Below, one piece after another: positions 44,815-55,870 of a stretch of 64,000 nt of DNA (positions are counted from its first letter, which is position 1; each line of letters starts with the position of its first letter). The stretch is from Gordionus sp. m RMFG-2023 (taxonomy: Eukaryota; Nematomorpha; Gordioida; Chordodea; Parachordodidae): NCBI RefSeq assembly GCF_954871325.1, contig NC_088776.1:41434569-41498568 (forward strand), in the 5' to 3' direction. A program made the position numbers and the translations under genes. The notes beneath the pieces are model-generated. The model saw nothing but the letters and a program-made list of their open reading frames with translations, did no database searches and had not been told where the DNA came from.

Positions 44815-47800
44815 TCACTTTCGCCCCGCTTCCGTTCCTCTGCGTATCTGATCTTCATGTCTTACACCAACCTTACCATCCTGAAAACGGACCCGACTTA
44901 ACTTTTTTCCCACCCTTTCCATCACAACTCCGGCTCGCCATTTCTCCTTTTCACCATATACCCTCGCCCACACCGACTGTCCCACCATAAACTTTGCTAG
45001 TCCCTCCTCCTCCCGTTCTCTCCTCGGACCCTCAGACTCTGGCCTCAGAGCATCTAACCCAATCCTCGTTCTGCGCCCTAAAAACTTCTCTGCTGGAGAC
45101 AAATCCTCTCCCCTCCTACTATTATTATAATACATCACCGACGTCCATACTTCTCCCTTCCCATACTTTGCCTTTCGTAACCAATCTTTCACCAACCCCA
45201 CCATCCGCTCTGCCTGCCCATTGGAGCTTGGGTGGTATGGAGGAGATAAAATATGCCGTATCCTATTTTCTTTGCAAAATTTCGCAAACTCTGCACTACT
45301 AAACGCTGGTCCACCGTCGGACACGATTGATTTAGCCACTCCAAACTTTGCCCACAAATTCTTCAATTTTCTGACCACTACTTGCGTTGTCAACCCTCTT
45401 ACAACTTCAAACTCCACCCATTTAGAAAATGCATCAACCACTAGAAAATAATCCTTTTTTTCGTACTCGAAGAAATCGACATGAACCCTCTCCCATGGCT
45501 CCGTTGTTTTCGGCCAAGTCCCTTCTCTATCTCTTGCTGGCATCCTGGCCCAAGTATTGCATACTACACATTGTCTTGCTAGTTCCTCAATCTCCACATT
45601 CATCCTCGGCCACCATACATATTCTCGTCCCCATTGTTTCATACGCTCCATTCCCTGATGACCTGCATGCAACATTGTTAAAACCATTCCTCTCAACTTC
45701 CCAGGTATCACTGCCCTATTTCCCCGGACTACACATTCGTCCATCACCGTCAATTCTCCTCCAACATTTTTATAAGCTCTATCTCCTTCTTTCCACGGCT
45801 TCCGGCCCATTATACATTCTTTTATTCGACTCAAATCCCTATCTTTTTGCGTCTCTTTCCGAATCTCCTCCCACGTTACCGGACCTCCCTTCAACATTCT
45901 CGATACCACCATGACCATCGCTACCTCCTTCTTACACATCTCCTCCGTACTACCTTCTTCCACATCCTCCCCTGCTCCGCATCTCGACATTATGTCCGGC
46001 AAATAATTTTCTCGGCCTCTACGATATCTCATCTCCATGTCAAAACTACCCACCATCAATAACCACCTCTGCAACCTCGGCGACATCATCAACTCCTTGT
46101 TATCCTTCCGGAATAAATGAATCAACGGCTTATGATCCGTATAGACTACAAAACGACGCCCAATCAAATACTCCCGACACTTTGTCAATCCGAAAATTAC
46201 AGCTAATGCCTCTTGCTCAATTACCGAATATCTCGTCTCCGCGGCCCTAAAAATTCTAGAAAAAAATAACACCGGTCTCTCCAGCTCTTCTATACGATGC
46301 AATAACGCTCCTCCTACTCCCCTTTGAGACGCATCTACCGCCAATATCACCTCCAGTTCATTATTAAAACACACTAAGACGGGCTCTTTTCCAATCCGGC
46401 ACTTCAACTCCTCAAACGCCTCCTCCTGTTCATCTCCCCAATCAAATCTCTCTCCCTTTTTCAACAACTGGTACAAAGGTGCCGCTATCTCCGCAAAATT
46501 CTCTACAAACCTGTGATAATAGTTAACCATTCCCAGAAAAGACTGTATTTCCGACTTGCATTTCGGCCTCAACATGTTTGCAATACCCACCATATTCTTA
46601 TCCAACGGTCTAACCTCTACTCCCTTAATCCGATGACCCAAATAAACAACCTCCATCACTCCAAACACGCTTTTCTCTCTACTAGCACGCAATCCCTTCT
46701 CCTTGATTCTCCAAAATACCTCCTCTAGCCTCCTATTATGCTCCTCCTGCGTAATACCTGTTATCAAGACATCGTCCATATAATAAAATACTCCCTCCAA
46801 ACCCTGAAAAACGGCCGCCATTGTCCTCTGAAATATGGGTGCCGAAACACTCAACCCAAACGGCAATCTCTTAAACGCAAATAGTCCCTTGGGCGTAGTT
46901 ATGGTCAGCAACTTCTGCATCTCCTTCCTTACCTTCAACTGCAAATACGCATTAGAAAAATCCACCTTCGAAAAATATAAACTCCCCTTCAAATTCGCCA
47001 ATATCTCCTCTATCCTCGGTAACGGATATTTTACTTCCACTACCCACGGATTCAATGTTACTCGGAAATCTGCACATAATCTCAACTTCCCATTAGCCTT
47101 TTTCACCGGTACTAAAGGTGTCGCCCACTCGCTATATTCGACCGGACATACAATATCTTCCTTTACCCATCTATCCAACTCTTGCTCTACCTCTCGCCTC
47201 CATTCAAAAGGTACACGACGTACAGCACAATACTTCGGCACACATCCCTCCTTCATCCGAATCTCCACCTCATAACCCTTCAAACAACCCAACTCTTCCT
47301 CAAATATTTCTCCATACCTCTCCACTAACTTCTCCACCTCCTTTTGGACATCCTTTATTCCCTCTCCACACCCCCACAAATTTTTCGCAACTCTTTGTTC
47401 TACAAAATTCTCTCCCTTCTTCTCACTAACCAGCGGCCTCAATACTCCATATCTACTGTCTTGGACATTTCCTATTTCTCCATCTACATAAATCGGACCT
47501 CTCCCCAACATATATTCTCTCGCATTCTCTTCGCTTTCCCCCCAAAACATGGATCTTCCATCGTCTACTTCAATATTATCTCGGCCCTCCATCCATTCCA
47601 AATTTCCTCTCGACATTCTCTCCTCCTCATTCACTCGGACCATATTTATCAAGTCTTCCCGAATATCTTCTTCGATCGCCACAAAGACTCCCCATCGCGC
47701 AAATACTCCCCAAAATCCATACTTCGGCCCTACATTTGTAATCCAATCCCATCCCATCACCGGCTCAACGTCTCGGTTAATTATCCATAAGTCCAACATT

Positions 47801-48102
47801 TTACATCCTTCTCTTCCTACCTCCCCAATATGCACTCTTCCCATCATCTCCATCTCCGATCCATCAAACTGCCTCACTTGCATAACGTCTCTAATTATAT
47901 TACTACCCGGCCAAAGTCTTCTAAAATCCTCATATCCCATCACCGAAATAGCTGCTCCGGTATCAAATAACATAGATACCATCTTCCCGTTGATATCGAA
48001 CCATACCCTTGGACTCGGCAGATACATTAACTCCCTTTGAACCTCCTGCTGCAACATTTTAACTCTCAACTCTTTCTTGCCTCCTCCTAACGCCACGGTC
48101 AT
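44815..48102 (-). CDS. pol: Ty3/gypsy Pol polyprotein: protease, RT, RNase H, integrase
   Basis: 1095 residues in order: aspartic protease with SMLFDTGAAISVMG (about 45-60); reverse transcriptase with LRLCADFRVTLNPW, YFSKVDFSNAYLQL and YYMDDVLIT (catalytic D and DD); RNase H with VILAVDASQRGVGGALL and VVYTDHKPLIHLF; integrase zinc domain HAGHQGMERMKQW...CVVC; core with VHVDFFEYEKKDYFLVVDAF, IVSDGGPAFSS and SSNGQAERM (D, D, E); and a basic C-terminal module beginning FMVGQSVWARVYG, like the GPY/F region. It is cut into enzymes for reverse transcription and integration. No stops or frameshifts are present. The ATG is nine codons after the ORF1 stop and in the same frame, so it may start at 48102 or be made by readthrough. 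Confidence 0.96.
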   Translation of the reverse strand: MTVALGGGKKELRVKMLQQEVQRELMYLPSPRVWFDINGKMVSMLFDTGAAISVMGYEDFRRLWPGSNIIRDVMQVRQFDGSEMEMMGRVHIGEVGREGCKMLDLWIINRDVEPVMGWDWITNVGPKYGFWGVFARWGVFVAIEEDIREDLINMVRVNEEERMSRGNLEWMEGRDNIEVDDGRSMFWGESEENAREYMLGRGPIYVDGEIGNVQDSRYGVLRPLVSEKKGENFVEQRVAKNLWGCGEGIKDVQKEVEKLVERYGEIFEEELGCLKGYEVEIRMKEGCVPKYCAVRRVPFEWRREVEQELDRWVKEDIVCPVEYSEWATPLVPVKKANGKLRLCADFRVTLNPWVVEVKYPLPRIEEILANLKGSLYFSKVDFSNAYLQLKVRKEMQKLLTITTPKGLFAFKRLPFGLSVSAPIFQRTMAAVFQGLEGVFYYMDDVLITGITQEEHNRRLEEVFWRIKEKGLRASREKSVFGVMEVVYLGHRIKGVEVRPLDKNMVGIANMLRPKCKSEIQSFLGMVNYYHRFVENFAEIAAPLYQLLKKGERFDWGDEQEEAFEELKCRIGKEPVLVCFNNELEVILAVDASQRGVGGALLHRIEELERPVLFFSRIFRAAETRYSVIEQEALAVIFGLTKCREYLIGRRFVVYTDHKPLIHLFRKDNKELMMSPRLQRWLLMVGSFDMEMRYRRGRENYLPDIMSRCGAGEDVEEGSTEEMCKKEVAMVMVVSRMLKGGPVTWEEIRKETQKDRDLSRIKECIMGRKPWKEGDRAYKNVGGELTVMDECVVRGNRAVIPGKLRGMVLTMLHAGHQGMERMKQWGREYVWWPRMNVEIEELARQCVVCNTWARMPARDREGTWPKTTEPWERVHVDFFEYEKKDYFLVVDAFSKWVEFEVVRGLTTQVVVRKLKNLWAKFGVAKSIVSDGGPAFSSAEFAKFCKENRIRHILSPPYHPSSNGQAERMVGLVKDWLRKAKYGKGEVWTSVMYYNNSRRGEDLSPAEKFLGRRTRIGLDALRPESEGPRREREEEGLAKFMVGQSVWARVYGEKEKWRAGVVMERVGKKLSRVRFQDGKVGVRHEDQIRRGTEAGRK

Positions 48103-48129
48103 TATTTTACTCTCCTTCCCATCATATAG

Positions 48130-48828
48130 TCAATCTTTATTACAATCTCTGGCCCAATGTCCCCTTTCTCGGCACTTGAAACACGTCATCTCCTCTCCAA
48201 TATCCTTTCCTTCTTTTCCAGCTATCTCCGTCATACTCCTCATATTCACGACCCCCGACGACTCTCCTCTCTGTGGAAAACCTGCCCTTGTTTCCACCTT
48301 TCCCACTCGGCAATCCTTTAACACATGTCCAAATCTTCCACAACCCGTGCAACGTATTCTCTCTGCTCTGCCCAGACAATATGTCGAAATATGTCCCATC
48401 TCCCCACACGCAAAACATTTGACATCTCTACAATTCACCGCAATATGACCCATCTCCCCACATTTATAACATCTACCATTCCGACCTCTCTGTCCCCCAC
48501 TGTTGAATGGCCTTGGCATATCTTGACGTCCACGGTATACATCCAAATGTCTGTCATCTATCCTCTCGTTCTTTAACCGGTCAATTTCTTCATTATTGAC
48601 CCAACCCTTCATTATTTCTTGAACCGGTAACCACGTCACTCTCCCCAATCTATCATCCTCTCCATTATGCCCCTCTACCAACAACGATTGCCCACGAATC
48701 CTAATACTCCTTTCTCTTCGCATTCTCCTTCCAAAATATAAACTACACAACCATATCATCAACACTACCACCGCTCCCAATACATTATATTGCAACTCCA
48801 CATATTTTGTAATTTTAAAACCCTTCAT
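48130..48828 (-). CDS. ORF1 (Gag-like): membrane segment plus four CCHC knuckles
   Basis: 232 residues from the ATG at 48828. The N-terminus has a hydrophobic stretch (VLGAVVVLMIWLCSLYFG, about residues 17-34) followed by basic RRMRRERS, a likely membrane anchor. The C-terminal half has four zinc knuckles: CYKCGEMGHIAVNC, CFACGEMGHISTYC, CTGCGRFGHVLKDC and CFKCRERGHWARDC. A capsid domain of normal length (200 residues or more) is absent; typical Ty3/gypsy Gag has 300-450 residues and one or two knuckles. The stop is TGA followed by CTA, then nine sense codons and the pol ATG in the same frame. So Gag lacking capsid, a recombinant product, or a truncated N-terminus are the options. The knuckles suggest RNA binding. 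Confidence 0.8.
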   Translation of the reverse strand: MKGFKITKYVELQYNVLGAVVVLMIWLCSLYFGRRMRRERSIRIRGQSLLVEGHNGEDDRLGRVTWLPVQEIMKGWVNNEEIDRLKNERIDDRHLDVYRGRQDMPRPFNSGGQRGRNGRCYKCGEMGHIAVNCRDVKCFACGEMGHISTYCLGRAERIRCTGCGRFGHVLKDCRVGKVETRAGFPQRGESSGVVNMRSMTEIAGKEGKDIGEEMTCFKCRERGHWARDCNKD

Positions 48829-49087
48829 TAAAATATTTACGTATTTAAATTTTTCCTAATTTATTTCTCTAACAACACTAAATTATATAAAATATTCACA
48901 GAAAATTAATAATTAATTTCACCAAAAATATCTTAACTACTTGTAATGTCAGACAATAAGATAAAATCAATAAGGTAAAAACTCCAATAATACACATATA
49001 CATTTATCAATTTCAAAAAAAATATCAATACCTTCCGCTAATCTTTAATCTCTTACGTGTATTGACGTCTTTTGAAAAAAAAAATCG

Positions 49088-49345
49088 GCAGCACTTTCGT
49101 GTAACTTGCTTTCTAATAAACTTTTTTGGAATTTCTTCTAATAGATTTATATAGACAAAAATTTGGGCAGCACTTCCGTGTACTCTACTTTTTTAGTAAA
49201 TTTTCGATTTTCGTCTAATAGATTTATATAAGCAAAAATTTGGGCAGCACTTCCGTGTACTTTACCTTTTTAGTAAATTTTCGATTTTCGTCTAATAGAT
49301 TTATATAGGCAAAAATTTGGGCAGCACTTCCGTGTACTTTACGTC
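49088..49345. repeat. Leader tandem repeat A of the Ty3/gypsy element, about 77 bp
   Basis: Four units with GGCAGCACTTCCGTGTACTT and AATAGATTTATATAGGCAAA; the first is the most divergent. It lies in the 5' leader between the LTR and ORF1. Confidence 0.88.
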
Positions 49346-49359
49346 TTTTGAAAATTTTC

Positions 49360-49562
49360 ACTCGACGGTCACCTCTTTTGACGGTACTTGTTCTTGACGG
49401 TCTTTCAACCCCAAACGGTCCCTTATTACACACGGTACTTGTCCTTGACGGTTCTTGTTCTTGACGGTACTTGCTCTTGACGGTATTTGCTCTTGACGGT
49501 ACTTGCTCTTGACGGTACTTGTTCTTGACGGTACTTGCTCTTGACGTTTCTTCAAATTGACG
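49360..49562. repeat. Leader tandem repeat B, about 16-bp unit
   Basis: About ten copies of TTGACGGTACTTGCTC or TTGACGGTACTTGTTC. Minus-strand frames across it (ending CRQEQVPSRTSTV-like) are repeat artefacts, although a repeat peptide cannot be excluded. Confidence 0.88.
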
Positions 49563-49641
49563 GTCTTATCCACCACAACGCTCCACAAAAATATTTTCCC
49601 AAAAATAATTTATAAAAATAATTGTTTTTACTTTAGTTTTT

Positions 49642-49654
49642 GGTCACGGCACCA
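49642..49654 (-). other. Candidate primer-binding site
   Basis: On the minus strand TGGTGCCGTGACC starts at 49654, close to the end of the 5' LTR, and is complementary to a tRNA 3' end of the form ...CACGGCACCA. TGG at the start fits the CCA of a tRNA. The tRNA is not identified. Confidence 0.6.
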
Positions 49655-49961
49655 ACTATGACCGGTACTTATGAATATTAGAATGATGATCCAATAATAG
49701 AATAAATTTTATTCACCAAACAAGAAAAATAATTTTATAATCAAAAAACAAATAGTAATAATAATTTTATAATATTTCGCTTCCCTTTTATAGGGAAGCG
49801 CATAAAATACAATCTCATTATGATTTAACAAAACTTAATTTCGATATCTAAAAATAAAATAAAACAAAATATTAAAATACGGTCTAATGATGAACCTGCA
49901 CAATTTTATTTATTAATGTTCGCGCAATAAATATCATCAAATATGTCACTCATTTATGACA
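49655..49961 (-). repeat. 5' LTR of the Ty3/gypsy element
   Basis: Starts TGTCATAAATGAG at 49961 on the minus strand and ends near the candidate primer-binding site. The 190 bp nearest 49961 are almost identical to the 3' LTR. Confidence 0.8.
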
Positions 49962-49966
49962 GTTAT

Positions 49967-52949
49967 CATTATCAAGTATTTATTGCATTCCAGATATGGC
50001 ACATGATCCTACTTTTTAAAAGTGTTTTGAAATCTTTTCTGAGAATTAATAAATTTAACTTCTAGTTTCTTTCTCTTATCCCACCTGAATCAATTTTTTT
50101 ACCTTTTACCATTTTGCGAATTCTTTATAGACTATGAAATAGAAAAGTATATGATACATCCTAACAATCCAGTTAGCTAAAAAATTATTTTTTTATAAAT
50201 AAAGTTTATCATTTTTTGAGGTTGAGTGTGATATAAAATATTTTAAAATAAATCTAATAGTTGAATTTATTAATTAAAATAACGACTTAGTGGTTCCACT
50301 AGCTTTTACAATATTTAAGGCTCAATTTATTTCCCTTTTCTTTTTATAGGAATATATTTAAAATTTTCGATAATATATTTTTAATATATTATTAAAATAG
50401 TGTTCTAAATCATTTTTTTTATTTATAAAAATTTATTATTTCTTTTAAGATAATAGAAATTGACAATGACGAGAAATAGATAATATTCTTCAATAAAATT
50501 TTGTTTAAAATTTATAAATTTGTATAATTTTTATGAAAAATATATTAAATAATATTAGTCATTTGGTGGCATTGTTATTTTTCTAATTTTATTTTCGTTT
50601 TTTTCCGTTTATTCAGTTTTTTGGTCATGTTTTTTTTTCATTTTGTTTTTTTTTTGCTTTATTGGTTTTTTTTATTTTGTTGTTTTTTCGTTTTTATTTT
50701 AATTTTTACCAAACTTTAAAAAATAAATACTAGAAGATTTCGGACATGTTTCATAATTTTATTAATTTGCAAAAATCTAATTTTGAGCCTTTTTTTCAAT
50801 ATATTTAGGACACAGCCTTAGGTAATATTTTTAAGAATTACAATTTTTAAGGTAATTGTTTTAAAATCACTTTTCTATAAATATAAAATAGTGATCGGCA
50901 TGGGCCTGATTTAAACAAAATTTATTTCCATTTTTCCCGAAAAGTCGGACCCTAAGTAAATATAAAAACTATTTGTATGTCCTATACGATTTCATCCATA
51001 TATAGAAATTAGTATTTAACATAGTTTTACATTTTTACACTGAAGGTCAATCTAAAAATACAAATAAAAATATCAACGCCTTGTTTCTTGTAAATATTAA
51101 AAATGTATCAATTATAATTTATTTTAAGCTCGACCCAGCCTAAATTTTCTATAAACCCATTAGACTTGACCCAGTCCGAACCAATTATTTTTTATAAACA
51201 AGAGAATAGACCAATCTCGAAGCCGATTTTTGTAGATCTCTAATTTACCAAAAAGTCTATGTATTAATTCAAGACTCATGTAAACATTTTTTCTAATAAT
51301 TTAAAGACAAACTAATTATAAAACCAGAAATCATTATAAGACATATGTATAGAATTAAAAAATATCTTAATTCGTGATATATAAATTCTATATTACATTA
51401 TATATATATGTAATATTCTTCATGTTATGATATTTTATATAAAAATATAAAGCCCTAATAGTTATGTATTAAAATTTTAAGTTGTTTCTTTATTTTATAT
51501 AACAACTTATTTGGTTTATTTGGACTTTCTATTTATTTTCTATTTTTTAGTAATATTCAAATAATTTATTATTTTTATTTTATATATAATCAATGTTTTT
51601 GGAAAGAAATAAACATACATATAATATTTTCGCTTAATATTGATCTTCCTCAATTAGTTTTTGATTAGTTTATAATGAATATAACTCCCATATTAGTTAA
51701 TAATGCTTTTCCGAACAATAATAAGATATAATTTTAAAAAATATATTTATAAAAAAATAATAAAATATATTTCTAATTCTATAAATCTAAATAATAAAAG
51801 AATGTTTGTTTTTTTTAAAAATATATTATAGTTTTTAATAAAAATTATTTTTAATCAAGTTTTTTTTAAAGATTATTTATAAGAGAAAACTAGGAAATTT
51901 AAATTACTAACCAATAAATGAAATTTTTACTTACAACAATATTAGATTAGAAATGTTAAATCTTATTTCAATTGGCAGCCCTCAAAGTTTTTTTTAACTT
52001 TGGTAGTCCACTCCCTCTTTTACACTGGCCCATTGCTGACGCAGATTATACTTGCTCGCAGTGTCTATCAATTTTTAAGCATTTCTATAGCCAGGAATTT
52101 TTTTGGTGTCTTATTTTTCCATCAAAGGCTATTAGAAACACATTTAAAGACCATGTTTAGGGCCTAAATTTTTGGGGGTAACCCAGCACCCCATAATTCT
52201 CCCTCCTACCATGCCTCCACATGAAAAGATATCTACTGGATGCAAACCTCTTTCAAAAATCTATATCAACTAGCCCTCCAAAAAAAAAAATTTCCCCCCG
52301 GCTAACGATATTTTAAAGTAATTTTTTAGAACATGAATTCATAAAAAAACCATATCATTTACAATGAATGCCCTATTATAGTATATTGTTTGGCATGAAT
52401 ATGAGTTTGCTGATAGAATCTTTTAAATTACATTTGAAAGGATAGCAGAAAACAGAAATTATTTTAATTGGAAATTGGATTTGGTCAATGTTTAGAAATA
52501 TATAAGGTCTATATTAAAGGTATTAATTATTCCAACAATATATTTTCCTTTATTTTACTTATGAATGTAATTGATAACTAGCCTACCCACTAGCTATGGA
52601 GCTGCTTCTAATCCATAACTTCAAATAATTATTTTTTTTTTGTATGGTATTCACGATTGTTCCATTTTCAATTAAAATTTTATAAAAAAAATGACGTTTC
52701 TCTAAAGTGCTCATTATATTTTCCCTAATGTTTCTGATACTGACGGATTTGTTTAATGATTTGAGGTGTCTCATGAAAGATATATGTCATCCTATTTTCT
52801 ATAAAGTAATAGAGTCACTTTTTAATTTTTTTTATAAAATCAATATATGGTATAATATATAGGCCTGAATTCTAAAATATTTCTATCAAATGAATTAATT
52901 TTTTTTCCTTTTTTTTCTGCATTTCATAATATTAATAATGATTAGATAA
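49967..52949. other. AT-rich non-coding region
   Basis: No gene is supported. A possible short element lies at 50885-51245: its ends TAGTGATC and GATCTCTAA are weakly inverted and the interior has GACCCAG-like motifs. Homopolymer runs occur at 50590-50700. 52150-52320 is C/A-rich near a possible transposon end (GATGCAAACCTC). Confidence 0.4.
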
Positions 52950-54095
52950 AATAAATTGATATGAACTCTCATAACGGAGAGAAGGCCTACACTAAAGAAT
53001 TTAAACTTAAAATCAGCCACCTCTCACCCTTATAGTAATTAAATTATATTTTAGTTCTCGAATATAAGCCTTTGTTTTGCCCAGCTCTTCTTTATTAAAC
53101 AACAGTTCTCGGACTGTTGTGCGTACAAGTACGTGCGGCTTGCCCATAAATGTGTAAAGGGCTCCTCATTTTCTCCCCCTAATTAAATATCCAGTTTGAT
53201 GGACTTGAGGAAAACCTAGCGTATTACGTATTAAATATGCCTCTAATGATTAATTGAAAATTAAATTTGTAATTAATTCATAAGACTGAAATAAAGTATT
53301 TAGACATCAATATTATTTTTCACAATGATTATTATATATTTGCATGGGTTTTGAAACAAGGAAATTTAATGAAATAAAATTATATCTTAATTTAATATAT
53401 ATGTTTTTGGGTGTATTAGATTCATTCTTTTAAATATTATATGAAAACTCATTGATTAATTTATATGAAAATTTTTTTTTATTAAATTATATCAATAAAT
53501 AGGAATATCATATAACAGAACATATTTTATTCATTTACTGCTCATATTTTTAATTTAATTTTGATACAATTTACAAAATATTGATCCCTACATGGATTTA
53601 TCTGACTCATATAATCAAATTTATACATTTTTTCAGACTTCAATTTGGACCCTGATCTTTAAATTTATTTAGGACCTGATTTTGACAAAATTTTAATTTA
53701 AATTATTTTCCTAAAATTTTTATGAATATTATTTTTAAGAATACGTGATACTTGATAAAAGCGTTTTCGCCCTCTGGTTGTGGATACAACAGAGCTATGA
53801 TAGGTTTTCCTCAAAAATCCATCAAATTGGATAGTTAATTAGGAGAGGTGGGGGATAAAATGAGTAGCCCTTCACACGTTTTGGGCAAGCCGCCCTTACT
53901 TGTAAGCTCAACAGTCCGAGAATTTTTGTTCAAACGTCTATAGGCTAATAACAAAAAGAATTGGGCAAAGCAAAAGCCCTGCAAAAATAATTTAGTTACT
54001 TTAAGGGTGAGTGGTGGCTGATTTTTAACATCTTTATTGTAAGCCTTAGTGATTACTATCAATAATTGAGAATATGTTCATATCAATTGAATTTC
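52950..54095. mobile_element. Foldback element with about 250-bp inverted arms
   Basis: The arms 52950-53225 and 53785-54095 are inverted copies of one dispersed repeat. Shared are ATTGATATGAAC at the outer edges, TCAGCCACCxCTCACCCTTA, GGCTTGCCC and GGAAAACCTA. A third copy is at 31085. About 560 bp of AT-rich sequence separate the arms. No target duplication was identified. Confidence 0.65.
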
Positions 54096-54439
54096 GAATT
54101 ATACTCATAAAAAAATAAAAAATTAAATTATAAGCTTACCGCTAATTGTTGAAATAGAGTGCGAAAATTCCAGTGAATAGATAAAAAGTAGTCAGTGATG
54201 AATTAAGGACTACCCAGCCGCAAACCCACACATCCTGTTTCACGAAGATTTTTTTTAGGTTCCGGAAAAACAAAGCTCTGCAAAGTGATAGATATATAGC
54301 GAAAAAGTCTTTGATTAAAGATATGAAAGACAACAGGATCTATGTATGAAAGACAACAGGATCTATGACGCAGATTTAGGAAACTGCTCTCTATAGTTTT
54401 TGAAAATGGAAAATTAATTATATACCAAGATGAACAAAT

Positions 54440-55870
54440 GGCATTATAAATACAAACCTCGCCCCACTTTCGATTGGTTTCTCCATGAGTGGTATAACAA
54501 AAATAGTCAAAAAGGTAAGGAAAAACAAAGCTCCGGGACTGAATAATATCACAGCAGAATATTTAAAAATTGCACCTATGACAATATCTCCCTACCTATT
54601 TGCCCTCTTTCAATAAAATATGGGAGAGAGGAACTACTGCTGGATAATATCACAGCAGAATATTTAAAAATTGCACCTATGACAATATCTCCCTACCTAT
54701 TTGCCCTCATTCAATAAAATATGGGAGAGAGGAACTACTGCCCTGGAATGGAACAAATCCTACCTATGCAACTTTCCTAAAAAAACAAAGACCACAGAAA
54801 TTTAAGGATTACTGAGCTATAGCCTTCACATCCTGTGTCATAAAGATTTTTATGGTTCTCTCAAAAAAACCAAAAACATTTCATCTACACCTCATCTTTC
54901 CTCCAAAAACAAAAAATATACTGGAGCCAAAATTAGCTCAGAAAAAATAATCATACAGAAAAACAAGTAAAAAGACACCCTCCTATTTCACATTTGTAGA
55001 TTTTAATAGAACCTTTGATAATATTAACCATGCAGCTTCGTTGCCAGAGTATGGGATAGACCCCAACATTATTCAGATCTTGAAAACCACATACATACTG
55101 TTTGCATACTTCGAAATCAATGATAAAGAATATCCCCTTCCTTCAGTGTAAATAAAGAAGTAAAACAAGGCTAAACACTATCGCTGCTCCTAATTAATAT
55201 CATAAAAATAAAAATAAAAGAGAAGCACTGGGAACGGCATTTAGTATATGTAGGATCAAATGAGACGTTATGTTTTTAAAAGTAGAATAATATTCAACGC
55301 AGATGACGTTGTTGTAATGTCCAAGAAAATAGTTAAAGACCTTGAGTCAGTTAACTAGCAATAAACTTCAACAAGACAGTTTTTCTATCTATTTTCCCCA
55401 AAACGTGTCACCTCTTCAAAAACTTACAGTTGGAGATAACGAAAAAATGTAGTGGCCTAAAGGTCCTCAGGGGTCACGCTTGATAATAGAAGTAGTTCCA
55501 AAGAAGAAAAGAAGAATTAAAAATACAAAAGGCGAGAGGAGCTTTATATGAAAGTACGGAAGACAAGAAAGATTTCGGTATTTTCCAACTGAGGACACAA
55601 CAATAATTCCTATACCAAACGCAAAAATAGCTGACTTCAAACAATAAATGCCTCGTAAACAAAAAGAAGATATCTTCTACCCCAGAAACATTACGAACAC
55701 AAATCTTTGGAAAGACAAAAACATTCCCAAAATAAGCCTAACATTAAAAAGGGCCGAACATAAATCCTAGCCCACATAAGGAACACAAATTACAAATTAT
55801 TACTCAATGCCATGAACATAGCTTTACTCTTAAAGGGAAGCAGTATACGAAATACAACTACACCCATGAC
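54440..55870 (+). pseudogene. Dead LINE, related to 27720-30400
   Basis: Reading across many frames gives KVRKNKAPGLNNITAEYLKI (near 54510), VNKEVKQG (55145), FNADDVVVMSKKI (near 55290) and a TLKRAEHKSxAHIR end. These correspond to the reverse transcriptase of the LINE at 27720. Frame is lost repeatedly. It contains a 101-bp direct duplication (54544 and 54645) in the motif preceding the palm. A MITE interrupts the end at 55871. Confidence 0.7.

Larger units (their letters stand above)
42803..49961 (-). mobile_element. Ty3/gypsy LTR retrotransposon, about 7.15 kb
   Basis: Two related LTRs enclose, on the minus strand, a leader with tandem repeats, ORF1 (zinc knuckles), pol (protease, reverse transcriptase, RNase H, integrase) and a short ORF3 beside the 3' LTR. 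The pol order PR-RT-RH-IN places it in the Ty3/gypsy group. The pol frame is uninterrupted over 1095 codons, so the element is young or recently active. It is clearly richer in GC than its surroundings. The outer borders of the left LTR are uncertain; a 5-bp duplication GTTAT is possible (42803-42807 and 49962-49966). It sits in the repeat mosaic at 35-42.5 kb. Confidence 0.9.

Noticed and set aside
44994-48576. Many plus-strand ORFs opposite pol and ORF1
   Set aside because: They are complements of the GC-richer retrotransposon coding strand, with no motifs and Pro/Ser/Leu bias.
49224-49588. Minus-strand ORFs with RQEQVPSRTSTVK repeats
   Set aside because: Direct translation of the 16-bp leader repeat; no start context or domain.
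50885-51245. MITE with TAGTGATC / GATCTCTAA ends
   Set aside because: The inverted match is short and the 8-bp flanks differ; not enough to call.
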